A stretch of DNA of 47,463 nucleotides. It comes from Basidiobolus ranarum. Taxonomy: Eukaryota > Basidiobolomycota > Basidiobolomycetes > Basidiobolales. Where the stretch lies: contig JASJQH010006897.1 of NCBI GenBank assembly GCA_040143965.1, positions 1-47,463 on the forward strand, given 5' to 3'. The position numbers were made by a program, and so were the translations under genes. Positions 30,068 through 40,421 of the stretch are shown piece by piece. The stretch's first letter is position 1. Each line of letters opens with the position of its first letter. The notes below the pieces were generated by a model, which was not told the origin of the DNA, searched no databases, and saw only the letters and a program-made list of their open reading frames with translations.

Positions 30068-31047
30068 CTATCTCTGCACTTGATCAGTGAGTTGGACTTT
30101 GTCGCTCCACCCATACCACCTACTTCCAAACTCCAATATCGTTTGAGCTAGATCGTGGATGAATCCACCCCTATTTTTTACGTCGAACCGTATACTTGCC
30201 GGCAATTCTACTTGCAAAGTATCTAATCTATCAACTTTCCAATATTTGTACGTGCTGTAGCCACCTCGATAATACTTTCCACCATTGGGTGAGGTGTATT
30301 GAGATGACGGGACTGCTTTGTATCCCAGAGAGGATAAAAGCCCACCAAATGAACTTTTACCGCGAATTAGATCGGTTATTTTGTTGCTTGGATGCTTGTC
30401 TAGCAAATGGCTAAGACTGAATGGGCCGCTGTATGAGTTCAACCCATTATCAGGAAGATCTAGTTGAGTGCTATTAATGAGATACCCCAATTCAATACAA
30501 TTCTCTGGGTGCCTGTGTCCTGGAGATTTTGATTAGCGTTCTGGTCAAGTACAATCTATGAGAGAAACTTACCATGAATATCCAAGTAAAGTCCAGTTCC
30601 AAATATTCTGTTGACTTCCTCACTGGCTTTTGAAACTTTCTTGTGATACTCCATATAAACAGTGGCAGCTTTTAAACTATCATATGCTTCTTTCCCCGGT
30701 TCTCTATTTACATCCACTTTTGCTCTTCCCAAGTGGCAAATTACAAGGTATGGTCTTTTCCCCAAAGTTCCTAGATAATCGACTAGTTGTCGGGCAATCT
30801 CTTGCGTCTGTAAATCTCCAAGTAACTTAATATTCGGAGATTTCTTTCTTTCTGGAATGTTGACTGGCATTAAATAACCACCATGTGGAGCAGTAATGAT
30901 GATTGGAAAGTTTCCGGGTATAAACTCGACATAATTGCTTCTGTTTCGAAAAGTTGGTTGGGTAGAAATGGCTTCATATTCGCTTGGTACATAGGTGTTA
31001 TTTAAAAAACTGGCAGTTAATAAAAACTGGGAAAACAGCTGCCTCAT
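30068..31047 (-). CDS. N-formylglutamate amidohydrolase-like secreted protein, two exons
   Basis: Exons 30573-31047 and 30068-30519, joined by a GTAAGT...CAG intron of 53 nt, give 308 aa. The first about 17 residues (MRQLFSQFLLTASFLNN) look like a weak signal peptide. The three family landmarks are in order: IIITAPHGGYLMP (metal-binding His), KVDVNREPG (the DxNR element), and LDIHGHRHPENCIELGYLIN (DIHGH, assembled across the intron). These match the PF05013-type hydrolases that release formate from N-formylglutamate in bacterial histidine degradation. Secretion in a fungus suggests another substrate, perhaps an extracellular acyl-amino acid or peptide. Two or more N-glycosylation sequons (NNT, NRS) fit an extracellular enzyme. 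The upstream neighbour eIF3h is divergent across about 530 bp. Confidence 0.72.
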
Positions 31048-31580
31048 TGCTTTGTTGTGAGAAACGCGCCCTACGGGTGTCTACCTCGCTCTTGATAGTT
31101 ATGGTTCTATTGATAATATGTGGCTTATGTGGCTATTTTAATGTAATAATTCATGTGTCAAAGCGTTAGTCACAACAACTACTGATCAAATTGCTCGATT
31201 AATGTAAATCAAAGAGTGAAATCATTTTATTATTATTCGAAACTTGGATTTTTTGAATTATATTTTACTTTCATGTTTAAAATAGCTTTTTCTCAATTCC
31301 ATTCATAAATGTTGAAAAAAGATTTCGAAGCTCTTTGAGCATACATCTATTATTGATTTTGGATTTTTTTTCCTCAAGTTCTATGATTTTTTTTGTAATC
31401 TGATCGCAGAAAAGAAAAAAAAGTTTGCTTTGAAAGGGGGGATAGGTAATGATTTTGAATGGAATGGAGGGGGATATTCAATCGAAAGATAGTGTAGATT
31501 GACTCTTGCACCTCACGGGTTTCTTTTTCGAACAAACAGTCGTCGTTTGGTGATCACCTAGTTGCTTAAATTATTTCAAT
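31048..31580. other. Divergent promoter region, FGase-like gene / eIF3h
   Basis: Shared 533-bp upstream region of two divergently oriented genes. It carries homopolymer T runs (around 31365-31395) and an A/G-rich tract (31410-31440), typical nucleosome-poor promoter sequence. No gene was seen. Confidence 0.6.
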
Positions 31581-32983
31581 ATGACCCAACTAAAGAATGA
31601 GAGATTAGCTGCTACTGCTTTGGACGTTGAAGGAAGCAAGCCTATTGAAACTGTGCAACTTGATGCTTTGGTACGTTTCTTTGTAGATTTTGGAGTTTGA
31701 CGAGGTTCCCTTTTTTTCTTCTATTTTTTAACGTTTCCCAAACGTATTTTCTATTTAGGTTGCTTTAAAGATCCTTAAGCATTCTCGTGAGAATCACCCT
31801 TCTCCTGTCACCGGTTCCCTTTTGGGTCTTGATGTCAACGGTTTTTTGGAAGTTTCTAACTGCTTCCCATTCCCTTCTTCTTATAGCAACGATGATGCTG
31901 ATGGTAGAAATCTATTATATTAATTTTATCTAGTGAGCGATTCGTTAATCTTTCATATATAGGTGAGCAATACCAACTTGACATGATGAGATGTCTTCGT
32001 GACGTTAATGTCGATAATAACTCTGTTGGATGGTATCAATCTACCTACAGAGGTGCCTTCATGAACCAATCTTTGATCGAAAGACAATATAACTATCAAG
32101 TTAGCTTCGGAAACAAGAGTGTTGTTATCATCCACGGTAATTCTATTAATCTGCTCCTCTATTATTAAAGTGAGCAATCAGTACTAACTTATTTTCCAGA
32201 TGTTGATCGTGCTACCCAAGGTAACGTCTCTCTTCGTGCTTTCAGATTGAGCGAGGCTTTCATGCAAGCCTATAAGGAGAAGAAGTTCACCTCCGAAAAG
32301 TAAGTGATATATATTTTTATGGGTTTATTAAGCACAGAATCTGATACCATATATCTTTTAGCTTGCCTCAATTGAAGTTGAGCTATGATAACATCTTGGA
32401 AGAACTTCCAGTTACCATTCGTAACTCTCACCTTGTTAATGCTATGCTTCATGAAATGGAGGATGTTGATGTTGTCCCTACCGAGACTTTCAGCTCCGAA
32501 TATTTGAAAGAATTCACTGATAAGATTGCCCCTCTTACTCCCAACTTTGACATTCTTGAATTGAGCTTGAATCCTTACGTCGAAAAGAACTTGGAATGCT
32601 TGATCGATAGCATTGAAGAGCATGCTTCCGAACAGGGTAATTTCCAATACTGGCAGCGTAGCGTTGCTAGAGAACAAGTCAAGATCCAACAACACTTGTC
32701 TAAGAGAGTAAGTAGGATTACCTAAGTTAATTGGGAATCAAGAGTACTAACATTGGAATGATTTCCACTTGTTTAGAAAGCTGAAAATGCCGCACGTGTT
32801 GCCGCTGGACAAAAGCCCCTACCTGAAGAAGATATCAACACTTTGTTCAAACTTCCTCAAGAACCATCTAGATTGGAATCTATGTTGATCACCAGCCAAA
32901 TTAACGAATACTGCAAACAAGTTAACCAGTTCTCTGGACCTGCTCTTGGTAAATTATTCTCCGCTGGTGAACTTCAAAAGTAA
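31581..32983 (+). CDS. Translation initiation factor eIF3 subunit h (MPN domain), six exons
   Basis: Exons 31581-31670, 31759-31903, 31963-32136, 32200-32299, 32362-32707 and 32777-32983 give 353 aa. The N-terminal MPN (Mov34) domain starts at VQLDALVALKILKHSRENHP and runs through SPVTGSLLGLDVNGFLEVSN, CFPFPSS, NVDNNSVGWYQSTYRGAFMN and VVIIHDVDRATQGNVSLRAF. As expected for eIF3h, the JAMM metal ligands are absent, so it is a scaffold and not a protease. The C-terminal part (LKEFTDKIAPLTPNFDILEL, YVEKNLECLIDSIEEH) forms the helical region that packs on eIF3f and eIF3m. eIF3h promotes mRNA recruitment and reinitiation; budding yeast lacks it, while many other fungi retain it. Codon bias resembles that of the ATPase gene, consistent with high expression. 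The introns are 59-88 nt. Confidence 0.92.
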
Positions 32984-33876
32984 TTCCGCTACATGGAGAA
33001 ATGAAATATCTTATTCATAATTGACTTCACTGTCCCTTCTCTCGCCCTCACCCTCACCCCACCCTCTCAATCTGTTACCTTTTTACAAAGAAAAATATAT
33101 CAACAAATTTTCACTCAAAAATCATCGTTTTTTCAATCAGCTTATTATTGATAACAAACCGATCAATTCGTCAGATGACCGGAATGAGTGGCTGTCAATA
33201 AGTATCCCATCACAAGAGAATATTCGTGAGCTAGCGAACTACTTGATTTGATTTAATCAAGAAATTGAAATTATTGCCAGAATAATTGATGATCATTATA
33301 TCCTGAACAATTGCCCAGGCTTATCGATCACTGGATCATCCTGGTGACGGTCTCAGTACCTCACTAATATGTTGATCTACATCGACTTCATGCAGATTGG
33401 CCTACTTTAGTCGAATCTATTTATTCCTTGGGTATTTTTAACTCATGGATCAGTATAGTTGAGGGTGTGCTAAATATTCAATGTTTGAAGTGTTCCTATT
33501 TGTAAATGATATGGTACATCCGTCGAGGATCTGTTTTTGATGTTACCGAAAGCGAAGTACTAGCAGATATTTGTTTTTGGAATTGGACATACAAATGAAA
33601 AAGAGGTCTCTGTTCAATTTTGTTCCTACTTTTTACCTTGTTCAGACCAATATTCCTTGTTCCGAATAATTCTTGAAAGATATCAGTAAAAAGCGAACTG
33701 TCTATACGAACTTACTCTCTTTAACTTTTCTTATCTTTGTCTTGTTTTTTTTTATGCCCAACCGCTTCTCATCTTGTTCAACTTTTTGAATACTCCTTTA
33801 TATTCCCACTGATTATTGTAGAAAAGCTAGATATAAAAAAAGTTTAATACCAGTTACTCCTCTTCATTAATTAGTC
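32984..33876. other. Intergenic: eIF3h 3' UTR / TBC-gene promoter
   Basis: About 0.9 kb. A CT-rich stretch (CCCTCACCCTCACCCC) at about 33045-33060 and T runs near 33745 are the only visible structure. A 76-codon TTG-started frame at 33021-33251 is not convincing. Confidence 0.5.
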
Positions 33877-36361
33877 ATGACAAATTACAAAGAAAGGTTA
33901 GTTATTTGATAACTTACCATCTTTTCGAGTGCTCAGACTTACCTTGTTACTACATAGACTCCAAATTTTCCTCGATATAACCAAGGTCAATGCTGGTTCT
34001 TCAATTGTTGACATGGAACAACTACGAAAGTTATGCTTTCAAGGTAAATTAGCATATAACCCAACATTTTCAAGTTCAGCATTAATATTGTACTTTATTG
34101 TAGGTATCCCTGATGAGCAAGGAATTCGACCAACTTGTTGGAAGGTATTTACCATAACTTGGTATATTTTATTGTCATATATTAAACTTTACTTGTTCAT
34201 AGCTTCTTCTTGGTTACCTCCCACCTGATAAAACTCAATGGAGTAAAATTCTAACCGAGAATCGCATATGTTATTACGTGAGTTTAGAAATGAAGCGACT
34301 TTACGTGTAACTTATGAGAAAAGCTGCTAATATATTGCTTAGAATTTTGTAAAGGACCTGACTGTTGATCCCGGGGAAGAAGAGGAAGAGTCAGTTGCAC
34401 CGACTGGTAGTGATCATGTAATTATATTCACTTCATATATCATTTATATCTGCTTTTCATGAAATCCTTACATTTCTTCTCTCCTCAAGCCTTTAAGTAA
34501 CGCACCGGATAGTAAGTGGAATACTTACTTTAAAGATAACGCTACTTTGGAACAGATCGATAAAGATGTTCGTCGTACTTTACCGGATTTTGCTTTCTTT
34601 CAACAACCAGTGAATCCATCTTCCTTTTCCCCACTTTCCCCTTGTTATGCTGAACAGTTGAAATCATCTCCTACTAAGCGTAAAAATCCTTCCTTAATCG
34701 AACCTATCGTCGGTAGACGCGCTCTATTTAAACGCTTACAAACCATCAATAAGAATTTCGGAGCTCGTAGTCGAAATGCTAACAAAAGGCCATCCAAGCC
34801 TATCCGAAAGATCTCCATGAATATCGCCGTGACTCCATCACCCAAGGAATTCTTAGAAAGAATGAATTCCCAAGATAGCAGTTCTGATGAAGAGGCATGT
34901 GACCTTCACTGGGAAGCTATCGAGCGATTACTTTTTATCTATGCCAAGCTAAATCCAGGTGTTGGGTATGTTCAGGGGATGAATGAGATTTTGGGGCCCA
35001 TTTATTATACAATGGCTAACGATTCGGATGAGGAAGCTCGAGGTAATTCATTTAGTTTGTCATGGATCAAGCTCAAAGAGCAATTTGTTAAATGGGATTT
35101 ATTTATGTAGCTCATGCGGAGGCGGATTCCTTCTTTGTTTTCACTCTTTTAATGTCTAACATTAGGGATCATTTTGTCCGATCTTTAGACAATAGTGCTG
35201 ACTCTGGGATCAATGCTTCGATGAAGAGAATGAATGAATCACTGAAGGAGATGGACCAGGAACTGTGGCAGAATTTGGTATTACACCACCGCATCCTCTC
35301 ACATTCTTCAAATTTAACTAACCACCGGGTGTTCATAGGAAGATAAAAATATCATCCCAACCTATTATGCTTTCAGGTGGCTGACTGTCATGTGTACACA
35401 GGAGTTTAGTCTTCCCGAGGTGATCCGGCTCTGGGATTCAATCCTGGCTGACCAAGATCGTAGTAATGGCAATGGCGATGGGCTAGGATTTCTCATTGAC
35501 TTTTGTTGCGCCATGGTCATGTAAGTAGATCCTTTGTAGAGGTTGAATACATGGAATCATCTGACCTTGTCTTGCTTTGTAGTTGTATTCGATCGGAGAT
35601 TCTCTCAGCATCGTTTGTAAATAGCATCAAATTACTGCAGGTTTGTTGCAATCCCATTATTGTTATCTACAGCATGGCTAACTCACCCTATTTTCATTCA
35701 GAATTTCCCCATTTCTGAGATTCATTTGGTACTTCAAAAAGCATACGAACTACGAAAGATACAACAAATTCGTTTGGAGACGCAAAAGATGCAAGAGGAA
35801 ACGTTACGTCGAATTCAAGAGAATCCCAATCTGTTGGAGCCTTATGGATTTTTCCCCTTGTCACCTACTTCCTCTGACAGTGATCTAGATTTCGATGAGA
35901 AATTAAACAAGAACGGTGATTACGCGGTGCCCAAGTCTAGAGGCTATCTCACGGATGAAAGTGACGATGACGATGATTTGATCATATTTAACTCTTTACC
36001 AAGAAATATTCATGAGTCAGCTAATCCCCCCACTGCCCTGCCAAGAACCCCACCACGTTCACCAACGTCAAGCGTTCGATTGAGTGGATTGTACCAGGTG
36101 GTTGGAGGACATACTCCCAAAAGAGATGCAAATGGCCTGGAGGAGGTTGGGCTTAAAGGTGGTGTTGATAGAGAATATATTTCTTCGGATAACACTGCTT
36201 CCGAAAATAAGGGATTTCAATTTCTCCGATCCAAAGTTAACCTGTTTACCAAATCCAACACCAATAATGATACTCCAGTCAGCACTGGCTCGGTAGCATC
36301 CAAATTGAGTCAAAGTGGTAGACGGTTCGCGGCATTTTGGAAGGAGCGTAGAGCTAATTAA
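33877..36361 (+). CDS. TBC-domain Rab GTPase-activating protein, TBC1D13-like, ten exons
   Basis: Exons 33877-33896, 33958-34043, 34104-34144, 34203-34277, 34343-34417, 34490-35042, 35111-35277, 35339-35520, 35583-35640 and 35702-36361 sum to 638 aa in frame. The opening block QGIPDEQGIRPTCWKLLLGY holds the IPDExGxR/W motif typical of TBC1D13. Later blocks are DVRRTLPDFAFF, AIERLLFIYAKLNPGVGYVQ, GMNEILGPIYY, AHAEADSFFVFTLLMSNIRD, RWLTVMCTQEFSLPEVIRLW and DSILADQ, covering the whole TBC fold. The usual catalytic Arg finger (IxxDxxR) and Gln finger (YxQ) elements are present as KDVRRT and YVQGMNE. A roughly 100-residue basic, Ser-rich insert (NPSLIEPIVGRRALF..., residues of about 135-235) splits the domain. 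The long C-tail is Ser/Pro/acidic and likely disordered. The first exon encodes only MTNYKE plus two bases. Confidence 0.88.
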
Positions 36362-37041
36362 TTTCATTTTAATCATTAATCATCCTAGTAATGGTCGGTT
36401 GGGTTCATCTGCCACGAGAGGAATCTTATATAGTGTTGTTTTTCTTTCTTATCCTTAGTCCTATACATTAATCTACCGAAATAACTGTCATTCCTCCTTG
36501 AATTCTACTCAAAAATCCTCAAATATATTCCCAATCATCTCCTCACCTTTGTCCTTATCAATCCACCCCCTCTATGGTTCAATAGAGGATTTCTCTGTCA
36601 TTATTCATTGATTTTGTTTTGATTCTTCCACATCATTCTTATTCATATACATAATTTCTTTACAATAAAATCTAAAGTTCGCTTGAATAGGGGTTGGATA
36701 TACGTATGTTAGTGTTGAATTTGATTCATCGTTAGGACTTGGTTGGTAAGCCAGGCATATTCACTCACTAGTGGTAGGTTTGAAAAATGATCCAGTCATT
36801 CTGATTTATAAAATATTATCCGTTGATAGCAACCGAAGGAATACCATTCAATGTGGGAAATAGTTAAGAGTAAACGGAAAGCCTAGTAAGTCAACCTTTT
36901 GATGAAGTATATGATATATATATCGTTCTATCGCCTTAAAACAAATGTCAGACGAGGTTGGATAAACGATGAAGGAAATCTGCGTATATGGTACATAAAG
37001 TCATCTAAAACGATGGAAGTTGGTGAGAAAATCACTCTGGA
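36362..37041. other. Convergent 3' region, TBC gene / unrecognised gene
   Basis: Spacer of 680 bp between convergent genes. It contains pyrimidine-rich sequence and AATAAAA-like signals (near 36664). No coding sequence was recognised. Confidence 0.5.
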
Positions 37042-37863
37042 TTAGGATAGAATGTTGGGTGTTAACTCTAGCCGAATTGTCTCATTTCTATATTCAGGAT
37101 CAACAATCATTCTCTCAAAGCTTTCTACTTTCTGTAATCTACTCTCGAATTCGGAAACATTCTCTCTGCTGGATGTCTTCTCTGTGTATATCTGGTTCGA
37201 TCCACCTTTAGTAGTAAGAAATTTTTTTCTACCAAATAAAGGACCAATTAGACCAGAGGCTCTATTTTGATTTCGGAATTTCTTGGATGTGTGGACTTGA
37301 TTCATTTGGTTTCGTTTTAACAAGGATCCAGTGATAAATATAGACTTTTTAGGCTTTGAATCTTCTAAATAAGTATTCTGTGCACGCTCATACTCACAAG
37401 GGCATCTTTTCTTTGGACTTTTGGGAGTGATAAAGCAACTTTCGCAATGTTTGTCGTTGGAACTGGGTGGATTTTCTACTGGAGTTAACTCGTTGAAATC
37501 ACTACAAAGTTTATCGAATACGCTAGCGTCAATCTGAAATTCTTTTAATTCAGACTTGTTGGTATTGAGTACTGGTCTTTTCAACCAAGAAGACGTTTGA
37601 TTCGACCAAGTATGATGTGAGGGAGTGTCCTCCGTATTTCTAAGAATGTGTGTCACTCGAACATTTTCAAGTTCTGGTGTACCGAGTGATACTCGCTCCC
37701 AGGTTGAAGTGTCTGAGTTGGTTAGAGAAACACCCGAATCGGAACATTCATCATTGGGTGAGGTTTCTTGTTGATTCTTGGTGGTGAACTTGGGGAATTT
37801 TTTTGTAAGTAGTTTACGAAATGACCGGGAGATAGATTGAGTGAACTTGTTGGACGAAGACAT
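37042..37863 (-). CDS. Unrecognised basic, Ser/Thr-rich protein
   Basis: Frame of 273 aa with no domain I can name. The N-terminus (MSSSNKFTQSISRSFRKLLT) could form a basic amphipathic helix. The middle is Ser/Thr/Asn-rich with several S/T-P sites (TSPNDE, LGTPELEN, ELTPVENPP, TPKSPKK), as in phosphoregulated proteins. A Cys cluster (CESC...CPC, within about 24 residues) might bind metal. A basic stretch (LFGRKKFLTTKGG) precedes a short C-terminal helix (SEFESRLQKVESFERMI). The length and low stop density argue for a real gene, and its codon use resembles its neighbours. The frame stays open upstream of the chosen ATG (37863) to about 37974, but without another ATG. Function unknown. Confidence 0.55.
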   Translation of the reverse strand: MSSSNKFTQSISRSFRKLLTKKFPKFTTKNQQETSPNDECSDSGVSLTNSDTSTWERVSLGTPELENVRVTHILRNTEDTPSHHTWSNQTSSWLKRPVLNTNKSELKEFQIDASVFDKLCSDFNELTPVENPPSSNDKHCESCFITPKSPKKRCPCEYERAQNTYLEDSKPKKSIFITGSLLKRNQMNQVHTSKKFRNQNRASGLIGPLFGRKKFLTTKGGSNQIYTEKTSSRENVSEFESRLQKVESFERMIVDPEYRNETIRLELTPNILS

Positions 37864-38969
37864 GTTGCAACGTGAGCAGAGTGTTTCAGTCAAGTTAAAA
37901 CACGACTGGTGATATTCTAGAGTGGCTAAGGTAAAATTGGGTTGTATAATGTGTGCTATAATAAAGTCAATCAAGATACTTGCGAAGAAATAGAGAATAG
38001 TTTTAAAGTTATGCAGAGTAATCGGGTGGCTATCATTATAAGGAAAGTGTGAGTTACGCTAATAGGCAATTACCAAAGCTCCCCGAACCATCAATTCTAA
38101 ATAACCCTTGTAAATATCATGAAGTACCATTGTGGAGATCGGCATGTATCCCAATTTTGACATCAATCAAAGAGCTTTGATGATTGGATTTTTAGGGGGC
38201 TATGGTAATGTATGTTTAGTTTATCTAGTTAGTTTGGAAAAGATGCAAGGGCCAGTAGAGTCTCTGTGTAGAGTTGAAGGAAAGTCATCCGTTTATAGGT
38301 TGCATACGGTTTCTTTGTCAATCTTCTGGTCCACTAAGAAAGCGAAGAATTAATACTGCCATTGATGCATTAATATAACTCAAAGAGCAGACCGCATACA
38401 AACAAAGGCACCTTTGCATACATCAAAGCGGTTTTGCATACACGATCAATGCTGATGAATAATTTCACCATTGGGCAATAATAAGACAATACTGATCTAT
38501 TTTGATTTTGATAACCCTAACCCTAACATCAACACTCCATTGTTCACCTTTTTTAGTAAGTAGCATGGAATCCAATTGGTCCCATCCGTTTCATATTTTA
38601 CCCATAAATTCAGGCTTTAATCCTGACATATGCGCACTATTGTAGAAACCATATATGGGAGGTTGTTAGTCAATAGAAGAGAAATATCTCATACATCCTC
38701 AAAATCAATGTTTATCGAGAAGTTGAGGGTAAGTTCCAACATTTATTTGGAGTTGTTCTGGTTTATATTGGAATGGTAAGGTATATGTCAACACTAATGT
38801 GAGAAAAATTGGAGGAATGGGTTAAAAGAAGGATGGGGGTGAGGTAATGTTGCTCTATGGAGTATAATAATGCTTCAAAATTATTAAATGATGGTTTCAT
38901 TTTGCTTAGTTCAATAATGGTGAATAGATGCTGGATAAAGTACATGAGAAATGGTATTTTGGATTTTGT
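37864..38969. other. Intergenic with an interstitial telomere-like repeat
   Basis: About 1.1 kb of AT-rich sequence between two minus-strand genes. TAACCCTAACCCTAAC lies at 38512-38527, two and a half units of the (TTAGGG)n telomere repeat on the other strand. TTTGCATACA-like words recur near 38413-38440. No gene was supported. Confidence 0.6.
38512..38527. repeat. Short interstitial telomere-type repeat
   Basis: TAACCCTAACCCTAAC is 2.5 perfect copies of CCCTAA/TTAGGG. Single or double copies of the same word also occur at 5921-5930, 14270-14277 and 14425-14433. Confidence 0.85.
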
Positions 38970-40421
38970 TTAAGCATTGCTCCCCATAGGTCGCTCAACG
39001 ACTATACTGTCTGGTTGGCCATAATGGTGAGGCACAGGCATATGCTGTTCTGCATGGTGCTTTTCGTTATACGGGATCGCTACAACGTCATGTTGGTGTT
39101 GGTTGGAAGTTGACGGTGCTAAAGAATAAGACTCTAATGACTGTTCCGTCTCAAGCTGAGTCCTTTTCAGCATAACTTCATTGGGGTCGGTATCTACTCC
39201 TTGACGGGTTCCCCAAGCTGTAACATGTAGCGTGAATAAGGCGTACAACTTCATAATGGCAAAATAATAGTTGAAGAAAAGGAATGCGGGTACATATATG
39301 ATATCTTGTGGTCGACGCCAGAAATGAGGTAGAAGTTTAACAACACGAGTTAAGAGTAGCCAAGTAAAATATGACACAATAACTACCCACAAGGGCAGAT
39401 GGTAGAGTCCTTTTGCAGCTTTGACACAGAGTATAGCGACCAATACTGGCCCCGCTAACAAGGATATGGGATTAAAGAATTTATCCAACATGGTGTATGC
39501 TACATATGGAAATCGATGCCAAATCACCCGTTCTGTAATTAGGGAGCGAATATCGGAGCGCCAGGTATTACGAGTCCAACGTAAAACTTGTTTCAGGAAT
39601 CTCCAATTGTTTTTAAAAGTAGAAAGAAGCTCAGCCTCGGGACATACTTGGACGTATGTATTCCAGTTGTGTCGTACCATCCATCGGGTCAAGAATTTAT
39701 CATCTCCAGAATTCAATTGGTACTTGCCCAACCAAAAGTCGTTGGTAAAGTTGTGTATGAATGCTGGATCCTTCAAAATACATGTACGATAGGCAGCAGT
39801 ACGTCCAGAAAGACAGCAAACACCACCGTCAATGTGAGTTGATGCCGCTACTTCAATATTCCGCTGTGTCAAGCGAAATCCAGCCAAAACTTCCCAGACC
39901 GTTTGATGCTTTCCCACTGGTTTTACCGTTTGCGATGTGCCCACACCGCCCATCTTCCGATCTTCAAAGCAAGCCAGCATGTACTCTAAACATGTGGGCG
40001 GCCAAATAGCATCGTCATCTGCAAACACTAGAATTTCGGTAGTGGTATATCGGATTCCTTCTACCATCTGAACTCGCTTATTTGCTTTTGGTACAGTAAA
40101 GACCCGAATCCTAGTAGGGTCTACTGAGTTGGCTAATTGTTGTAAAGGTTCAAGCATTTTATCCTCTGTAATGATCAAAATCTCCTTAGGATTGTTTGCT
40201 AACCACGAATGTGCTGCTTCTTTGAACTCTTCTCCCGCATCGATTGTGGGTACAATGATGGTCACATCCTGTTCAGCTCGATACGTGGGGTTTTGTAGAG
40301 GTCTCTTGGGCTCATACACAAAATAGGCCGCAAGTTTGATAAAATACCACAAGTATCTGTATAAACCGATGATCCCGAACGGGATAAATACTGGAAAGAA
40401 ATCTGCTGTAAGATACAACAT
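38970..40421 (-). CDS. Processive family-2 glycosyltransferase, hyaluronan-synthase-like (fungal GT2)
   Basis: Intronless frame of 483 aa. An N-terminal membrane segment (VFIPFGIIGLYRYLWYFIKL) precedes a GT-A domain beginning at VTIIVPTIDAG. The catalytic signatures are FADDDAIWPP with the DDD at 135-137, NSGDDKFLT with the GDD at 239-241, and KQVLRWTRNTWRSD at 277-290, the (Q/R)xxRW motif of processive synthases. Three or more C-terminal membrane helices follow (NPISLLAGPVLVAILCV, PLWVVIVSYFTWLLL, IIYVPAFLFFNYYFAIMKLY), then a cytosolic His/Gln-rich tail. The layout is like hyaluronan, chitin and cellulose synthases and most like the small fungal GT2 proteins needed for hyphal growth on surfaces. 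The polymer made is unknown. The predicted start directly precedes the first membrane helix. Confidence 0.88.
   Translation of the reverse strand: MLYLTADFFPVFIPFGIIGLYRYLWYFIKLAAYFVYEPKRPLQNPTYRAEQDVTIIVPTIDAGEEFKEAAHSWLANNPKEILIITEDKMLEPLQQLANSVDPTRIRVFTVPKANKRVQMVEGIRYTTTEILVFADDDAIWPPTCLEYMLACFEDRKMGGVGTSQTVKPVGKHQTVWEVLAGFRLTQRNIEVAASTHIDGGVCCLSGRTAAYRTCILKDPAFIHNFTNDFWLGKYQLNSGDDKFLTRWMVRHNWNTYVQVCPEAELLSTFKNNWRFLKQVLRWTRNTWRSDIRSLITERVIWHRFPYVAYTMLDKFFNPISLLAGPVLVAILCVKAAKGLYHLPLWVVIVSYFTWLLLTRVVKLLPHFWRRPQDIIYVPAFLFFNYYFAIMKLYALFTLHVTAWGTRQGVDTDPNEVMLKRTQLETEQSLESYSLAPSTSNQHQHDVVAIPYNEKHHAEQHMPVPHHYGQPDSIVVERPMGSNA

Noticed and set aside
33021-33251. 76-codon frame directly after eIF3h
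   Set aside because: Lies in the eIF3h 3' UTR, starts at TTG, and its Ser/Pro opening comes from a CT-rich tract.
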